NCBI GenBank assembly: GCA_003141455.1
Contig: PLMA01000048.1
Coordinates: 96,194-160,193 of the forward strand
Direction of reading: 5' to 3'
Length of the DNA: 64,000 nt
Source of the DNA: Chloroflexota bacterium
GTDB lineage: Bacteria; Chloroflexota; Limnocylindria; Limnocylindrales; CSP1-4
The notes beneath the pieces were generated by a model, which did no database searches, had not been told where the DNA came from, and was given only the letters and a program-made list of their open reading frames with translations. Positions 26,900 to 35,868 of this stretch are shown here, one piece after another (within the stretch, counting starts at the first letter, position 1; each line of letters begins with the position of its first letter). Made by a program: the position numbers and the translations under genes.

Positions 26900-28267
26900 T
26901 CAGATTCCGCTGCCTGGACCGGGATCGATCATCTTGCCATCGGCCGCCGGAAGGGGCTCGGCGTCTGCGAACGGCGCCCGATAACGCGGAATGGTCGATG
27001 ACGAAGGCTGAACTACGTGACGATCCGAGAGTTCGGGAGACTGCTCCTCGATTGGCAGCTGCCGACCCTTTGCCGTTACCGGCGCCGTAGCTTCGACCGC
27101 CCGCTGCCAGGCCGCCGGAAGCTGATCCAGCGCTTGGGACTCCGGAGGCGAAGCTACCCTCTCGACCGGTCGCGACCATGAAATCTCTTCGCCGGGCGCC
27201 TTGTAGATCGCGATGGGCGTGGACCTACGCCAGGGGCTCGCCACCGGCCCCGATGCGGGCCCCAAGGTCGAGGGTGGGGCTGGCGGAGGTGCCGGGGCCA
27301 CCGGCGACGGCGGGAGTGTGGTTCCCCCACCGTCCCGGCCGACCAAGGCCGGACGGCCGGCTGTCGCAGGCCGGAGGTTGTCGAGCACCCACTGTTCGCG
27401 GATGTGCTGACGCCGCGCCATCTCGAAGGTGATCCTGGCCAGCGTGATGAAGCACCAGGCGAAATCGCAGGAACCGATCGCGAGAAGAACTACGAAAGGA
27501 AGTGGGGTGCCGATGAGTGCGAGCACCAGCGTGAATAGCAGCAGATAGCCGATCAGGACCAGCGCGGCCCACGCCGTGCCCCAGAGAGGGACCAGACCGG
27601 AGCCGGATCTTCTTGGGACCCAGAGCCGGTCCAGCAGGTCCTGGAGCAACCGCGGGGGATTGTCGGTGGCCGATGAAAGAGGGTCACCCAGGTACAGGCG
27701 TCGTGCCCACCATCTGTCGTAGGCCCGGAGGCCGCCCAGGCCCCAGACGGCCCATAGCACGGACTCGAGTGGCCAGACCGCGCACCGGAATGGACCGAAA
27801 CGCGCGGTTCCGCTTCCGAGCGCAGGCGAGTTCATCGACGTCAGGCACAGGAACAAGCCCTGCAGGACCAGCCCGACCAAGACCAGCGCCGCGACTGCCA
27901 GGCCCAAGACCGCGGGCGGCGTCTCGAACCAGGGAAACGCTTTCGGGGAGGCGTACCCGGGAGATCTGGAGATCGCGTGGAGTACGGCGATCGTGGCATA
28001 GAGGGCTTCGAAAGCCACCGCCACGATCGTCACGAAGCCGGTCAGATAGCCGATCTGCCACGCGGAGACGTATCTTCCTTGCGACATATAGGCTCGAGCG
28101 ATCCCCCGGTTCTCGTCGTCCAGGGCAGGCGCGGCGACGTAGCCCTGGCGGAGCACGGTGGTGGTGCCGGCGGTGGCGTTCGCCTTCCCCGCTCGGCACT
28201 TGTAGCACCGCCCTGAATCGGCGCGGTTCATCGAACCACACCTGTCGCAGTACCAGAACTCCTGCAT
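26900..28267 (-). CDS. Zinc-ribbon membrane protein (RanBP2-type finger, DUF4328-like)
   Basis: 455 residues from the ATG at 28267, selected because GAGAGGGG stands just upstream and the zinc finger begins at once. FWYCDRCGSMNRADSGRCYKC has the C-x2-C...N...C-x2-C pattern of a RanBP2-type finger. About six transmembrane helices follow between residues 65 and 330, with the segment YDRWWARRLYL. The last ~120 residues are Pro-rich and probably disordered and cytoplasmic. Function unknown. It faces the same way as the TPR gene, 165 bp upstream of it, with no visible feature in the gap. Confidence 0.75.
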   Translation of the reverse strand: MQEFWYCDRCGSMNRADSGRCYKCRAGKANATAGTTTVLRQGYVAAPALDDENRGIARAYMSQGRYVSAWQIGYLTGFVTIVAVAFEALYATIAVLHAISRSPGYASPKAFPWFETPPAVLGLAVAALVLVGLVLQGLFLCLTSMNSPALGSGTARFGPFRCAVWPLESVLWAVWGLGGLRAYDRWWARRLYLGDPLSSATDNPPRLLQDLLDRLWVPRRSGSGLVPLWGTAWAALVLIGYLLLFTLVLALIGTPLPFVVLLAIGSCDFAWCFITLARITFEMARRQHIREQWVLDNLRPATAGRPALVGRDGGGTTLPPSPVAPAPPPAPPSTLGPASGPVASPWRRSTPIAIYKAPGEEISWSRPVERVASPPESQALDQLPAAWQRAVEATAPVTAKGRQLPIEEQSPELSDRHVVQPSSSTIPRYRAPFADAEPLPAADGKMIDPGPGSGI

Positions 28268-28573
28268 TTCCCCTCTCCCTATCCAGCGCGACACGATCTC
28301 CGGCGCCCCGGAGAGCTGCAGCCACCTCATCGTAGGCCGACGTCCCTGACGGGGCTGGTCGAATCTACAGCTCGCAGTCGTAGAGGCGCGCATTTCTCCG
28401 TCCGGCTTCACCATCCGAGCTTCGTGCGGTCTCGCGCCTCGCGGTAGGCCCGGTCTATGTCAGGAAGACGAGGCGGGGCCGCATGTTCGCCCGGCGGCGG
28501 CGATCGCCCAGACGACGCGCGCCATCGACGAGGCCGGGACCGAACGCGCTGAGCTCGGCCTGCTGAACGGCTA

Positions 28574-29101
28574 CTAAGTGTCTGGCGCTAACCCGCCCGG
28601 GGCCGGAGCCGTCCGCAGCGAGATCGCCATGTCCCGGTTGACCAGGACCGTGGGGAAGGACTCGGAAACCGGCTCGTTGCAGAACATGTACTCGAGAACC
28701 GCCTCTGTGATGGCGACCATGGTCGGCCGGTGATCGATGCTTCGTACCGGGTTCGCGGTCGGCGGCGCGTGCATGAATCCCTCGGCGCTGTAGGGGCCGA
28801 GCTTCATCGTGACGCCGTTCGGCTTCGTTTTGAGGCGCCGGCCCGGGTCACCCCTGGGGCCGCTCGCGACGACGAGGTCGAGCTCATTGCGCTCTATCTC
28901 GAGCTGCTCGAACTCCTGGCTGTGACCGTCGACTGTGCTGACGACCACCACGTTGTGCACGAGGACGCTGTCTTGTCGATTCAACAGATCGGCCAGGCGC
29001 GCGTCCTCGAGGTCTACCCTACCTTCGACGCGGCAATCGTCGGCGAACCCGACAAAGTCGATCTCCGTTCCCAAGGTTTCGCCAGTCCGCTCGTGGCGCA
29101 C
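28574..29101 (-). CDS. Hypothetical protein
   Basis: 175 residues, family not recognised. The composition is normal and the sequence structured: EIDFVGFADDCRVEGRVDL, ADLLNRQDSVLVHNVVVVST, AITEAVLEYMFCNEPVSESF and VLVNRDMAISLR. It has no signal peptide or membrane helix. GTG at 29101 has AGGAG upstream. It has its own promoter-like TATACT and a palindrome about 50 bp upstream, so it is probably a single-gene transcript. Confidence 0.7.
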   Translation of the reverse strand: MRHERTGETLGTEIDFVGFADDCRVEGRVDLEDARLADLLNRQDSVLVHNVVVVSTVDGHSQEFEQLEIERNELDLVVASGPRGDPGRRLKTKPNGVTMKLGPYSAEGFMHAPPTANPVRSIDHRPTMVAITEAVLEYMFCNEPVSESFPTVLVNRDMAISLRTAPAPGGLAPDT

Positions 29102-29147
29102 TTCACGAATCTCCTATGGGAGTAATCGGGCCTAGCGGTCCTAGAAA

Positions 29148-29166
29148 AGTATACGCCGCATGCGGC
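29148..29166 (-). promoter_or_regulatory. Promoter and palindrome upstream of the 28574-29101 gene
   Basis: TATACT (minus, 29153-29148) is directly preceded by the perfect 12-bp palindrome GCCGCATGCGGC (29155-29166). A repressor bound there would cover the region just upstream of -10. Confidence 0.45.
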
Positions 29167-29239
29167 AGGCCACTACCAGCTGTGCCGGCAGGGTGGGACG
29201 ATCGTGTCGAGGCGCGAGCCGCGGAACCGAACGAGCGCG

Positions 29240-29932
29240 TCAGGGCTTGCTTTCGGTGGCCCGATTGGCTGGTCCACCATCTTCTCCGGTGCCGGCGGAG
29301 GTCTGCGCGGGACCCGACCGCCGGCCGATCTGTCGTTCCTGGCCGCGCAAGAGGCGCCCGATATTGTCGAGGTGGAATAGCCAGATCAGGCCGGGCACGC
29401 CCACGCCGTAGACGAAGTAGATCGGCGCAAGCGGTGTCACGGCGGCAACCACGATCATGACGATCCCGCCGATGAGGCTCGCGCTGAGCGATCCGATCGA
29501 TGAAACCCGGGTCAGGGCGATCGTGATGATGAAGACCGGGAAGATGGCGGCCAGGATCAACGGCTCGATGATCAACGCACCGCCGGTGGCCGGCGCTACT
29601 CCGCGGCCGCCATGCATGGCAATGAAGGGAGAGCGGCTGTGGCCGACGATCGCCGCCAGCGCGGCCAGTATCCGTGGGACGTCGCCGCCGCCGATAGCGA
29701 CGACGAGGAGGACGGCGGCAGAGGCCTTGGCGACGTCCAGCAGGCCGGAGACCGCGGCCCAGCGATAGCCGACAGCGCGCGAGACGTTGGCGCCGCCGGT
29801 GCGCCCGCTGCCGACCGTCCGCGGATCCGGCCCGCCGATCAACCGCGGAACGATGATCCCGAATGGAATGCCGCCGATGAGATAGCCGGCGACGAGCGCA
29901 ACGCCGACCCGGACGAGGTCGATGGTCTGCAT
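29240..29932 (-). CDS. plsY: Acyl-phosphate:glycerol-3-phosphate acyltransferase
   Basis: Membrane enzyme that starts phospholipid synthesis by acylating glycerol-3-phosphate. 230 residues, about six helices. Family motifs: GYLIGGIPFG, GSGRTGGANVSRAVGYRWAA (usual GSGNxGATN region), and FIAMHGGRGVAPATGGAL (usual FxGGKGVAT). The motif residues differ somewhat from textbook PlsY (R in GRTGG and GRGV), so some divergence exists. ATG at 29932 with TATACT 8 nt upstream. Its place beside glpA and panE-like genes suits glycerophosphate metabolism. Confidence 0.82.
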   Translation of the reverse strand: MQTIDLVRVGVALVAGYLIGGIPFGIIVPRLIGGPDPRTVGSGRTGGANVSRAVGYRWAAVSGLLDVAKASAAVLLVVAIGGGDVPRILAALAAIVGHSRSPFIAMHGGRGVAPATGGALIIEPLILAAIFPVFIITIALTRVSSIGSLSASLIGGIVMIVVAAVTPLAPIYFVYGVGVPGLIWLFHLDNIGRLLRGQERQIGRRSGPAQTSAGTGEDGGPANRATESKP

Positions 29933-29940
29933 CGCCGGGA

Positions 29941-29946
29941 AGTATA
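29941..29946 (-). promoter_or_regulatory. -10 hexamer TATACT before plsY
   Basis: Perfect TATACT on the minus strand, 8 nt before the plsY ATG, with no Shine-Dalgarno between. It suggests an internal, near-leaderless promoter inside the end of the glpA-panE cluster. Confidence 0.5.
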
Positions 29947-29975
29947 GGGCGATGGATCGAGCCCGAAGGCGATCG

Positions 29976-31160
29976 CTACGGCCGGCGGAACACCTCGCCC
30001 GCGGAGGCGTCCGGCCGGTTGCCGGCCGCCTCGCGGCTCCCGGCGTCGGCATCGGCGCCGGGGTCGGCGCCGGCTTCGGCGAGCTCCGCTGCGAGTCTCT
30101 CGGGATGACCGCGCAGCCACGCCCGGCGGTGCGGGTCCGAGGCCACCTCCTCGACCAGCTCGGCGAGGCGGGCATTGACCGGAGTCGGGATCCCCAGCTC
30201 CGCGCCGGCGCGGGCCACGGCGCCGTTCATCCACGGCGCTTCGGTTGGCTCCGATGCAGCGCCGTCCGGGGCCGCCGATCGGACGTGGATCCGCAGCGAC
30301 GGCGACTTGCCGGCGCGGGCTCCGCCGACGGCACGGGTCAGGATGGGCCGGCCGAGCCAGGGCGGCATTCGGAACCCTCGAGCCAGCCACGGAATGGCGG
30401 CTCCGGGCAGGGCGACCGGTCGGAGCCCGAGCCGGGCCATGACCTCGATCGCCTCCAGCAGCTGCCGACGTTCGATCGAGAAGAGGCGCCGGTCGCGGTA
30501 GATAAGGTCGGCGTCCATGTCGAGGATTGCCCCCGTCGCGTTGGCGAGGAGATTGGCGAGCATCTTGGACCACTTCATGGAGCCGGCGTCGGGGAGCTGT
30601 GCGGCTCGCAGTCCGGCGGCCTGGAAGTCGGCGACGAGGCCGCGGAGCAGCGTCTCGGCATTCGACGTCACGGCGGCTAGACCCAGCCCGCCCTTGCCCA
30701 TCCAGACGACCTCGTCCTCCGACGCGAGCCGGATGGGCGCGGTCAGCGAGCCGGCCAGGATCGGCGCCCCGGGGCGCACCTGCGCCGCGATCTCCTCCGC
30801 GCCGATGCCGTTTTCCACGGTCAGCGTCGGCACGGACGGCCAGAGCAGCGTCGGCGCCAGCGCCTCGCGCAGGGCGGGCATCTTGACTGCCACGAGGATC
30901 AGGTCCGGGGCGCGCGCGTCTTGCGTGCGCGTTACCCGCAGGACTGGGACCGTGACCCGGGCGCCGTTGGGGCGGACTAGATCGATCGGTCGGCTCGAGT
31001 CCGGCTCGAAGATCCGGACCAGCGTGACGTCGTGGCCGGCGGAGCCAAGAAGGGCGCCCAGGAACGACCCGACCGCACCGGCACCCACGACCAGCGTGCG
31101 GCGTGACGTCGGTTCCGCGGTGCCGATGGGTCTCGCTGCGGCCGCTTGCTCGTATGTCAC
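29976..31160 (-). CDS. Ketopantoate reductase-family (PanE/ApbA) dehydrogenase
   Basis: 394 residues, longer than the usual ~300. TLVVGAGAVGSFLGALLGSA is the Rossmann NADP-binding loop, KMPALREAL and LTVENGIGAEE mark the family's central region, and MKWSKMLANLLANATGAILD holds the conserved Lys/Asn positions. The C-terminal ~60 residues are Ala/Asp-rich. PanE makes pantoate for CoA, but many paralogs act on other 2-oxo acids, so substrate is uncertain. It starts ~4 bp after the Fe-S subunit gene. Confidence 0.75.
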   Translation of the reverse strand: MTYEQAAAARPIGTAEPTSRRTLVVGAGAVGSFLGALLGSAGHDVTLVRIFEPDSSRPIDLVRPNGARVTVPVLRVTRTQDARAPDLILVAVKMPALREALAPTLLWPSVPTLTVENGIGAEEIAAQVRPGAPILAGSLTAPIRLASEDEVVWMGKGGLGLAAVTSNAETLLRGLVADFQAAGLRAAQLPDAGSMKWSKMLANLLANATGAILDMDADLIYRDRRLFSIERRQLLEAIEVMARLGLRPVALPGAAIPWLARGFRMPPWLGRPILTRAVGGARAGKSPSLRIHVRSAAPDGAASEPTEAPWMNGAVARAGAELGIPTPVNARLAELVEEVASDPHRRAWLRGHPERLAAELAEAGADPGADADAGSREAAGNRPDASAGEVFRRP

Positions 31161-31163
31161 TGC

Positions 31164-32018
31164 CTAGCCTCGACCCAACAGCGATCGAACGCGGCCGAAG
31201 GCGACTCGACGGCGCAACCCCAGCAATGCCCGGGCCGGATCCACAGCCGATGGGCAGACGGCGGTGCACTGCATCGCGTCGCGGCATCGCCACACGGAAT
31301 CCGGCTCGGCGGCGAGGGCGAGGATCGGGCCGAGCGGCTGGCCGCGCGGCTCGTCGGCGACGCGGGCAGCCGCGGCGAGCGCGGCCGGGCCCAGGTAGGA
31401 CCGGTCGGTCCGGGAGACCGGGCACGCCGACAGGCACAGGCCGCATTCGATGCAGTTCTCGAATCTGGTGTACGCCTTCACGCCCTCCGGTGGCTCCGCT
31501 CCGGCGGCGACCTCTGCCGATCGAACGAGAGGGAAGCCGACGGCCTCGAGCCGAGCGTAGAAGTCGACCATGTCGGTCGCCAGGTCTGCCACGGGACGCT
31601 GATTCGCGAGCGGCTCAACGTCGATGGTTGGTGCCGTGAGGCCGGCCACCTTCGTGTCGCAGGCGAGGGCTTCTCGGCCGTTGATTCGGACGCCGCACGT
31701 GCCGCACGAAGCGTGCATGCAGGAATGGCGTATCACGAGCGACGGGTCGCGGTGCCGCCTGATCTCGATCAGCACATCCAGCACGGTGGCGCCGGGTTCC
31801 GGCGTGCATTCGAACTCGTCGAAATGCGGCTTACGGTCGCCCGTTCGCAAGCGGGAGATTCTCAAATGAACGGTCGGAGCGGCGGGCTCGGCCGGCTCGG
31901 GCGTCGGTTCGGCCGCAGGTGGCGGCTCGAGCGACAGAGTGGTCTCCGCGGCGCCCGGCACCTCCGGCGGGGGTGGCGGCTCGGCCGGCTGGATCGGCGC
32001 GGGCGTGGGTCCGCTCAT
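31164..32018 (-). CDS. SdhB/FrdB-like iron-sulfur subunit, probably partner of GlpA
   Basis: 284 residues with a Pro/Glu-rich first ~55. A plant-type ferredoxin domain follows with [2Fe-2S] Cys in HSCMHASCGTCGVRING and CDTKVAG. A C-terminal alpha-helical domain has two [4Fe-4S]-type clusters: ENCIECGLCLSACPVS and RCRDAMQCTAVCPSAVDP. That is the layout of succinate dehydrogenase subunit B. It overlaps glpA by four bases and no sdhA or sdhC is near, so it most likely takes electrons from the GlpA flavoprotein to quinone or another carrier. Confidence 0.8.
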   Translation of the reverse strand: MSGPTPAPIQPAEPPPPPEVPGAAETTLSLEPPPAAEPTPEPAEPAAPTVHLRISRLRTGDRKPHFDEFECTPEPGATVLDVLIEIRRHRDPSLVIRHSCMHASCGTCGVRINGREALACDTKVAGLTAPTIDVEPLANQRPVADLATDMVDFYARLEAVGFPLVRSAEVAAGAEPPEGVKAYTRFENCIECGLCLSACPVSRTDRSYLGPAALAAAARVADEPRGQPLGPILALAAEPDSVWRCRDAMQCTAVCPSAVDPARALLGLRRRVAFGRVRSLLGRG

Positions 32019-33295
32019 CGGGCGTACCAGGCCGAGTGAGGCAGCAACGTGACGTCACTCGTTTCACACGGCCGGTCGACTCCCAGCTTGCCGCAGACCA
32101 CGTTCGCCGTAACCTCCGCCATGGCCCGCAGCGTGGTCGCCTTGCCGCCGGCGATAGTGACGAAGCCTTCGGTTGGGCTGGCGTCCAGGGTGTGGTCGAA
32201 GCAGCGGAATTCGCGGGCCATGCCTCGCCCGCTCTGGGTGCCGCTCTCGCCGATGAGAGGCCGCGTGGCCGACCAGGACGCCCTGATCTCCGCGCCTCGA
32301 ATGGCCGGCAGAAGATTCGAGGTCTCGCGCACGACCGTCTCGACGTGGGCGGCGGGGACTCCCGGATCGTCCGGGTCGTCCACCGGCCACGAGCTCGTTC
32401 CGAGCACGGTCAGCCCGCGCTGGGGCAGTGCGATGTCGCCGTCTCCCGGGGCGTGGAGCCGGTTGATGACCATGTTGCAGTGGCGGCCGCGCACGGCGAC
32501 CATCACCCCGGCGGTTGGCGCGACCGGGACGGTGACGTCCGCCAACGCCGCCACCTTCCCCGCCCACGGCCCCGCGGCGTTGATCACGATGTCCGCGCCG
32601 ATCTCGTAGTCGCGCCCGGCGGCGTGGTCTCGGACCGTCACTCCCCGGACCGACCGCCCGGCCATCGTCACGCCCGTCACCTCGGTGAAGGTCCGAATCT
32701 CCGCGCCGTTGCGCCGGGCCGTGGCGAAGAACCGCAACGGCATTCGCATCGCGTCCATGGTGGCGTCCGGCACCTGCACAGCCAGGCGCAGATCGGGGTT
32801 GAGGCCGGGCTCAAGGCGAAGAGCATGGGCGCGGTCGATCCGGCGGGTCGGGACGGCACACTGCCAGCATCCCTCCAGGAACTGCGGCTCCAAGGCGGCG
32901 TCCTCGTCGGTCAGAGCCACGAACAGGCCGTCGTTCTCCTCGAACGATCCCGGGGCGATACGGCGCAGGATCTTGTTCTCGCCGATGCACTCTACGGCGG
33001 AGGCACGGTCTGTCATCGCGTAGCGAGCCCCGCTGTGGAGCAGGCCGTGGTGCCGGCCTGTCGTGCCCGAGGTCACCTCGCCCCGTTCGACGAGGGTCAC
33101 GCGCAGGCCGCGCAGCACGAGGTCGTGCGCGACCGCAGCGCCGGTGCCGCCGCCGCCGATGATCAGGACGTGGGGAGGGTTTCGCGGCGCCGACCCTGCG
33201 GCTTCGCCGAAATCGGCCCGCGCCCCGGGGCTCATTCGATCCAGTGGAGCGTCCTTGTCACGGCCTTCTGTCAGGGCCCGTTCTCCTTCTGTCAT
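32015..33295 (-). CDS. glpA: FAD-dependent glycerol-3-phosphate dehydrogenase (GlpA-like)
   Basis: 426 residues. The FAD loop is VLIIGGGGTGAAVAHDLVLR, followed by VERGEVTSGTTGRHHGLLHSG, the hallmark of the GlpA/GlpD family. VVINAAGPWAGKVA and GFVTIAGGKATTLRAMAE complete the flavin domain. It oxidises glycerol-3-phosphate to DHAP at the membrane. The C-terminal extension of aerobic GlpD is missing, as in anaerobic GlpA. GlpB and GlpC genes are absent; an SdhB-type Fe-S protein follows instead. The start GTG/ATG at 33295 precedes ~40 disordered residues and could be later. Confidence 0.83.
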   Translation of the reverse strand: MTEGERALTEGRDKDAPLDRMSPGARADFGEAAGSAPRNPPHVLIIGGGGTGAAVAHDLVLRGLRVTLVERGEVTSGTTGRHHGLLHSGARYAMTDRASAVECIGENKILRRIAPGSFEENDGLFVALTDEDAALEPQFLEGCWQCAVPTRRIDRAHALRLEPGLNPDLRLAVQVPDATMDAMRMPLRFFATARRNGAEIRTFTEVTGVTMAGRSVRGVTVRDHAAGRDYEIGADIVINAAGPWAGKVAALADVTVPVAPTAGVMVAVRGRHCNMVINRLHAPGDGDIALPQRGLTVLGTSSWPVDDPDDPGVPAAHVETVVRETSNLLPAIRGAEIRASWSATRPLIGESGTQSGRGMAREFRCFDHTLDASPTEGFVTIAGGKATTLRAMAEVTANVVCGKLGVDRPCETSDVTLLPHSAWYAR

Positions 33296-33442
33296 GCGGC
33301 CGGATCCATTGTTGGCCGCCGGTCGCGGTCACTCAACCAGTTTGCGCGGAGATCGTGGATCGCGCTTCGGAATTCCGGCAAACGGGAGGCCCGATCGCGG
33401 CCGAATGCGCCCGCGCCGGGGGTCGCTCCCTGACGCAGCCGA

Positions 33443-33536
33443 GTTCGGGAAGCCCAGGCCGGGATGCGCAGGCTCGGACCTCTGTCTTGGGGAGCCCAGG
33501 CCGGGATGCGCAGGCCCGGCTCTCCGTGTTGGGGAA
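33443..33536. repeat. 42-bp direct repeat, two copies plus remnant
   Basis: The shared core AGCCCAGGCCGGGATGCGCA occurs at 33451 and 33493, with TTGGGGA at each boundary. It lies in the 320-bp gap between divergent glpA and the lipoprotein gene, which otherwise holds nothing I recognise. Confidence 0.6.
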
Positions 33537-33617
33537 TGCCACCGACCGCTGATGCACTCTGCGGGCGCAGCGGCCCGGGACAGACCGCCCTTTCGCCGAA
33601 AGCGCAGCATTGCGGCC

Positions 33618-35081
33618 ATGCGGATGCCGCGAGTTGCGAGCAGAACCCCGCGCCGGGCCCTGGTCCTGACAATGGCCCTGGGGTTGTTGGCCGCCGCCTG
33701 CGGCGCGGCGACACCGTCCGCTTCCGCGCCCGGCGCCTCCGCGCCAGTCGCAACGGCCACGCCCGGGACGACCGCGTCCGAGGCTCCGGCCGCATCCGCG
33801 GCTCCGGCGTCGCCCAGCCCCTTCGCGACCGTGGCCGATCTCGGCGACTGGCCCGTCTACCACCTCGACGCGGAGCGGACCGGGTACTCGCCGACCTTCC
33901 CGGCCTTCACAGGGTCAATGAGCGCAGCCTGGTCCACGCCGCTGGATGGCGCCGTGTACGGTCAACCGTTGATAGTGCACGGGCGGGCCATCGCGGCCAC
34001 CGAAGGCGACAGCGTCTACGCCCTGGATCCGGCGAGCGGCGCGACGATGTGGCGCCGGAACCTGGGAACACCCGTGCGGTTGTCGTCCCTCCCGTGCGGC
34101 AACATCGACCCGCTCGGCATAACCGGAACACCCGCTTACGACCCGGCCACGAACTCGGTGTTCGCCGTGGCCGAGGTGACGGGACCGCACCACGTCTTGT
34201 TCGCCCTAAATGCGGACTCAGGCACAGTGCTCTGGTCCCGCGACGTCGATCTCCCCGGGCAGGATCCGACCACTCACCAGCAGCGATCCGCCCAGGCCGT
34301 GGCGAACGGCTACGTCTACATTGGCTTCGGGGGCCTGGCCGGTGACTGCGGCCAGTACAAGGGCAAGGTCGTCGGAGTGCCCACGAGCGGGCGGGGCGAC
34401 ACTATCTCCTATGTTGTGCCGGTCGCCCGCGAAGGCGCGGTCTGGGCCACCGGCGGCCCGGCGATCGATACCGCCGGGAATCTGTACGTCTCGACGGGCA
34501 ACGGCAGCTCTACCACCACCTACGATGGCAGCGACTCCGTGGTCCAGCTCTCCCCGACGCTCCAGCTCATCTCCAGGTTTGCGCCCAAGAGCTGGGCCCA
34601 GGACAACGCCAACGATGCGGACCTGGGTTCGACGAGTCCCATGCTCCTGCCCGGCGGCCTGGTCCTCATCGTCGGCAAGAGTGGCACGGCCTACGTCTTG
34701 CGGCAGGGCGCGCTCGGCGGGATAGGCGGGCAGGTATCTTCGGCCTACGTCTGCGGTTCGTTCGGCGCCGCCGCGAGGAACGGCAACACGGTCTTCGTGC
34801 CATGTCAGGATGGGCTGCGGGAGATCCAGGTCATGCCCGACGGGACGATAGCGGTGGGTTGGAAGACATCGACCGGGGCCGGCGCGCCACCGGTGGTCGG
34901 CGGAGGGGCGGTCTGGAGCTGCAACATCGACAACGGCACACTATTCGCGCTCGATCCGACAACCGGCGCCACCCTGGCCAGCTTCGCCGTCGGCAAGCTT
35001 CCGCATTTCGCGTCTCCAACCCTGTGGCAGGGGCAGGTCTTCATCGGAACGCTGGCGGGCGTGACGGCCGTCAACGCCTGA
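33618..35081 (+). CDS. Lipoprotein with PQQ/WD-like beta-propeller
   Basis: 487 residues from the ATG at 33618. A lipoprotein signal peptide ends in LLAAACG (Cys near residue 23), followed by ~45 Ala/Ser/Pro-rich residues. The rest is a PQQ-type propeller with repeating blades: VYALDPASGATMWRRNLG, LFALNADSGTVLWSRDV, VGVPTSGRGDTISY and LFALDPTTGATLASFAVG. Such lipidated propellers sit outside the cell and serve as binding scaffolds; PQQ cofactor binding or enzyme activity cannot be claimed. The gene stands alone. Confidence 0.8.
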   Translation: MRMPRVASRTPRRALVLTMALGLLAAACGAATPSASAPGASAPVATATPGTTASEAPAASAAPASPSPFATVADLGDWPVYHLDAERTGYSPTFPAFTGSMSAAWSTPLDGAVYGQPLIVHGRAIAATEGDSVYALDPASGATMWRRNLGTPVRLSSLPCGNIDPLGITGTPAYDPATNSVFAVAEVTGPHHVLFALNADSGTVLWSRDVDLPGQDPTTHQQRSAQAVANGYVYIGFGGLAGDCGQYKGKVVGVPTSGRGDTISYVVPVAREGAVWATGGPAIDTAGNLYVSTGNGSSTTTYDGSDSVVQLSPTLQLISRFAPKSWAQDNANDADLGSTSPMLLPGGLVLIVGKSGTAYVLRQGALGGIGGQVSSAYVCGSFGAAARNGNTVFVPCQDGLREIQVMPDGTIAVGWKTSTGAGAPPVVGGGAVWSCNIDNGTLFALDPTTGATLASFAVGKLPHFASPTLWQGQVFIGTLAGVTAVNA

Positions 35082-35221
35082 AGGATGGACGCCAGGGCCC
35101 GGAAGCCGTCCAGATTCGGGTCCGATCTGTGGTTCATCGCTGCCTCGAACCGCGCTACGCTTGAACCCCACCCAAGGATCCGCCGCCTGGCCGCTCAGGC
35201 GATAAGCACAGGAGGTGCCCG

Positions 35222-35758
35222 ATGCCCCGGATGTCACCGGAGAAGGCCGATGCCTACCGCAAGCCGGTGCTCGACGCGTTGGGCGCGGACGACCCATTGG
35301 AGGTCCAGGAGGCCGAGTTCGAGGCCTGGAAACGGATGATCGAGGCCGCCGGCGATGATCTCCGGGAACGTCCGGCCCACGAGGAATGGTCGGTCGTCGA
35401 GCTGCTCGGCCACATGATGGACTCGGAGATGGTGACGTCGGTGCGGTACCGGTGGGTACTCGCGGAGGACCGTCCGACGCTGCCCGGCTACGACCAGGAG
35501 GCGTGGACGGCGCAGTTCAACCACCGCAGCGACGACCCCGAGCTGCTTCTGACGCTCTTCGGTGCCCTGAGGTTGGCCAACTTGGACCTGTGGGAGCGTA
35601 CCGAGGCGGAGGATCGCGGCCGCTTCGGCATTCATGCCGAGCGGGGGCCCGAATCGTTCGACCTATTATTCCGGCTGCAGGCCGGCCACGGCCGCGTCCA
35701 TCTGGCCCAGGCTGAGGAGGCCCTTGTGACGATCCGGAGCCGCCAATCGCCTGCCTGA
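35222..35758 (+). CDS. DinB/YfiT-like superfamily protein
   Basis: 178 residues, predicted four-helix bundle. EEWSVVELLGHMMDSEMVTS is the DinB_2 motif with a metal-ligand His, and RLQAGHGRVHLAQAEEAL supplies the C-terminal HxxxH-like positions. Members bind a metal and include thiol-dependent transferases (bacillithiol or mycothiol), but most are uncharacterised. ATG at 35222 follows AGGAGGT by 4 nt. Confidence 0.75.
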   Translation: MPRMSPEKADAYRKPVLDALGADDPLEVQEAEFEAWKRMIEAAGDDLRERPAHEEWSVVELLGHMMDSEMVTSVRYRWVLAEDRPTLPGYDQEAWTAQFNHRSDDPELLLTLFGALRLANLDLWERTEAEDRGRFGIHAERGPESFDLLFRLQAGHGRVHLAQAEEALVTIRSRQSPA

Positions 35759-35868
35759 CCGGCAACGCCCCGATTGCCGCCAACAGTCGGCTCCGCCCTT
35801 GTTAGCGCCGGGTGCGTCGGTTATCTTCGGACCAGCTACGACACCGTCAAGGCCGGGAGGATGGGGCA

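Noticed and set aside
28494..28577. A plus-strand frame ending in ...AELGLLNGY-stop that reads like the C-terminus of a protein
   Set aside because: Only ~27 codons, no start or upstream coding sequence, and it ends on the stop of the opposite gene. Could be a gene remnant but is too short to support.
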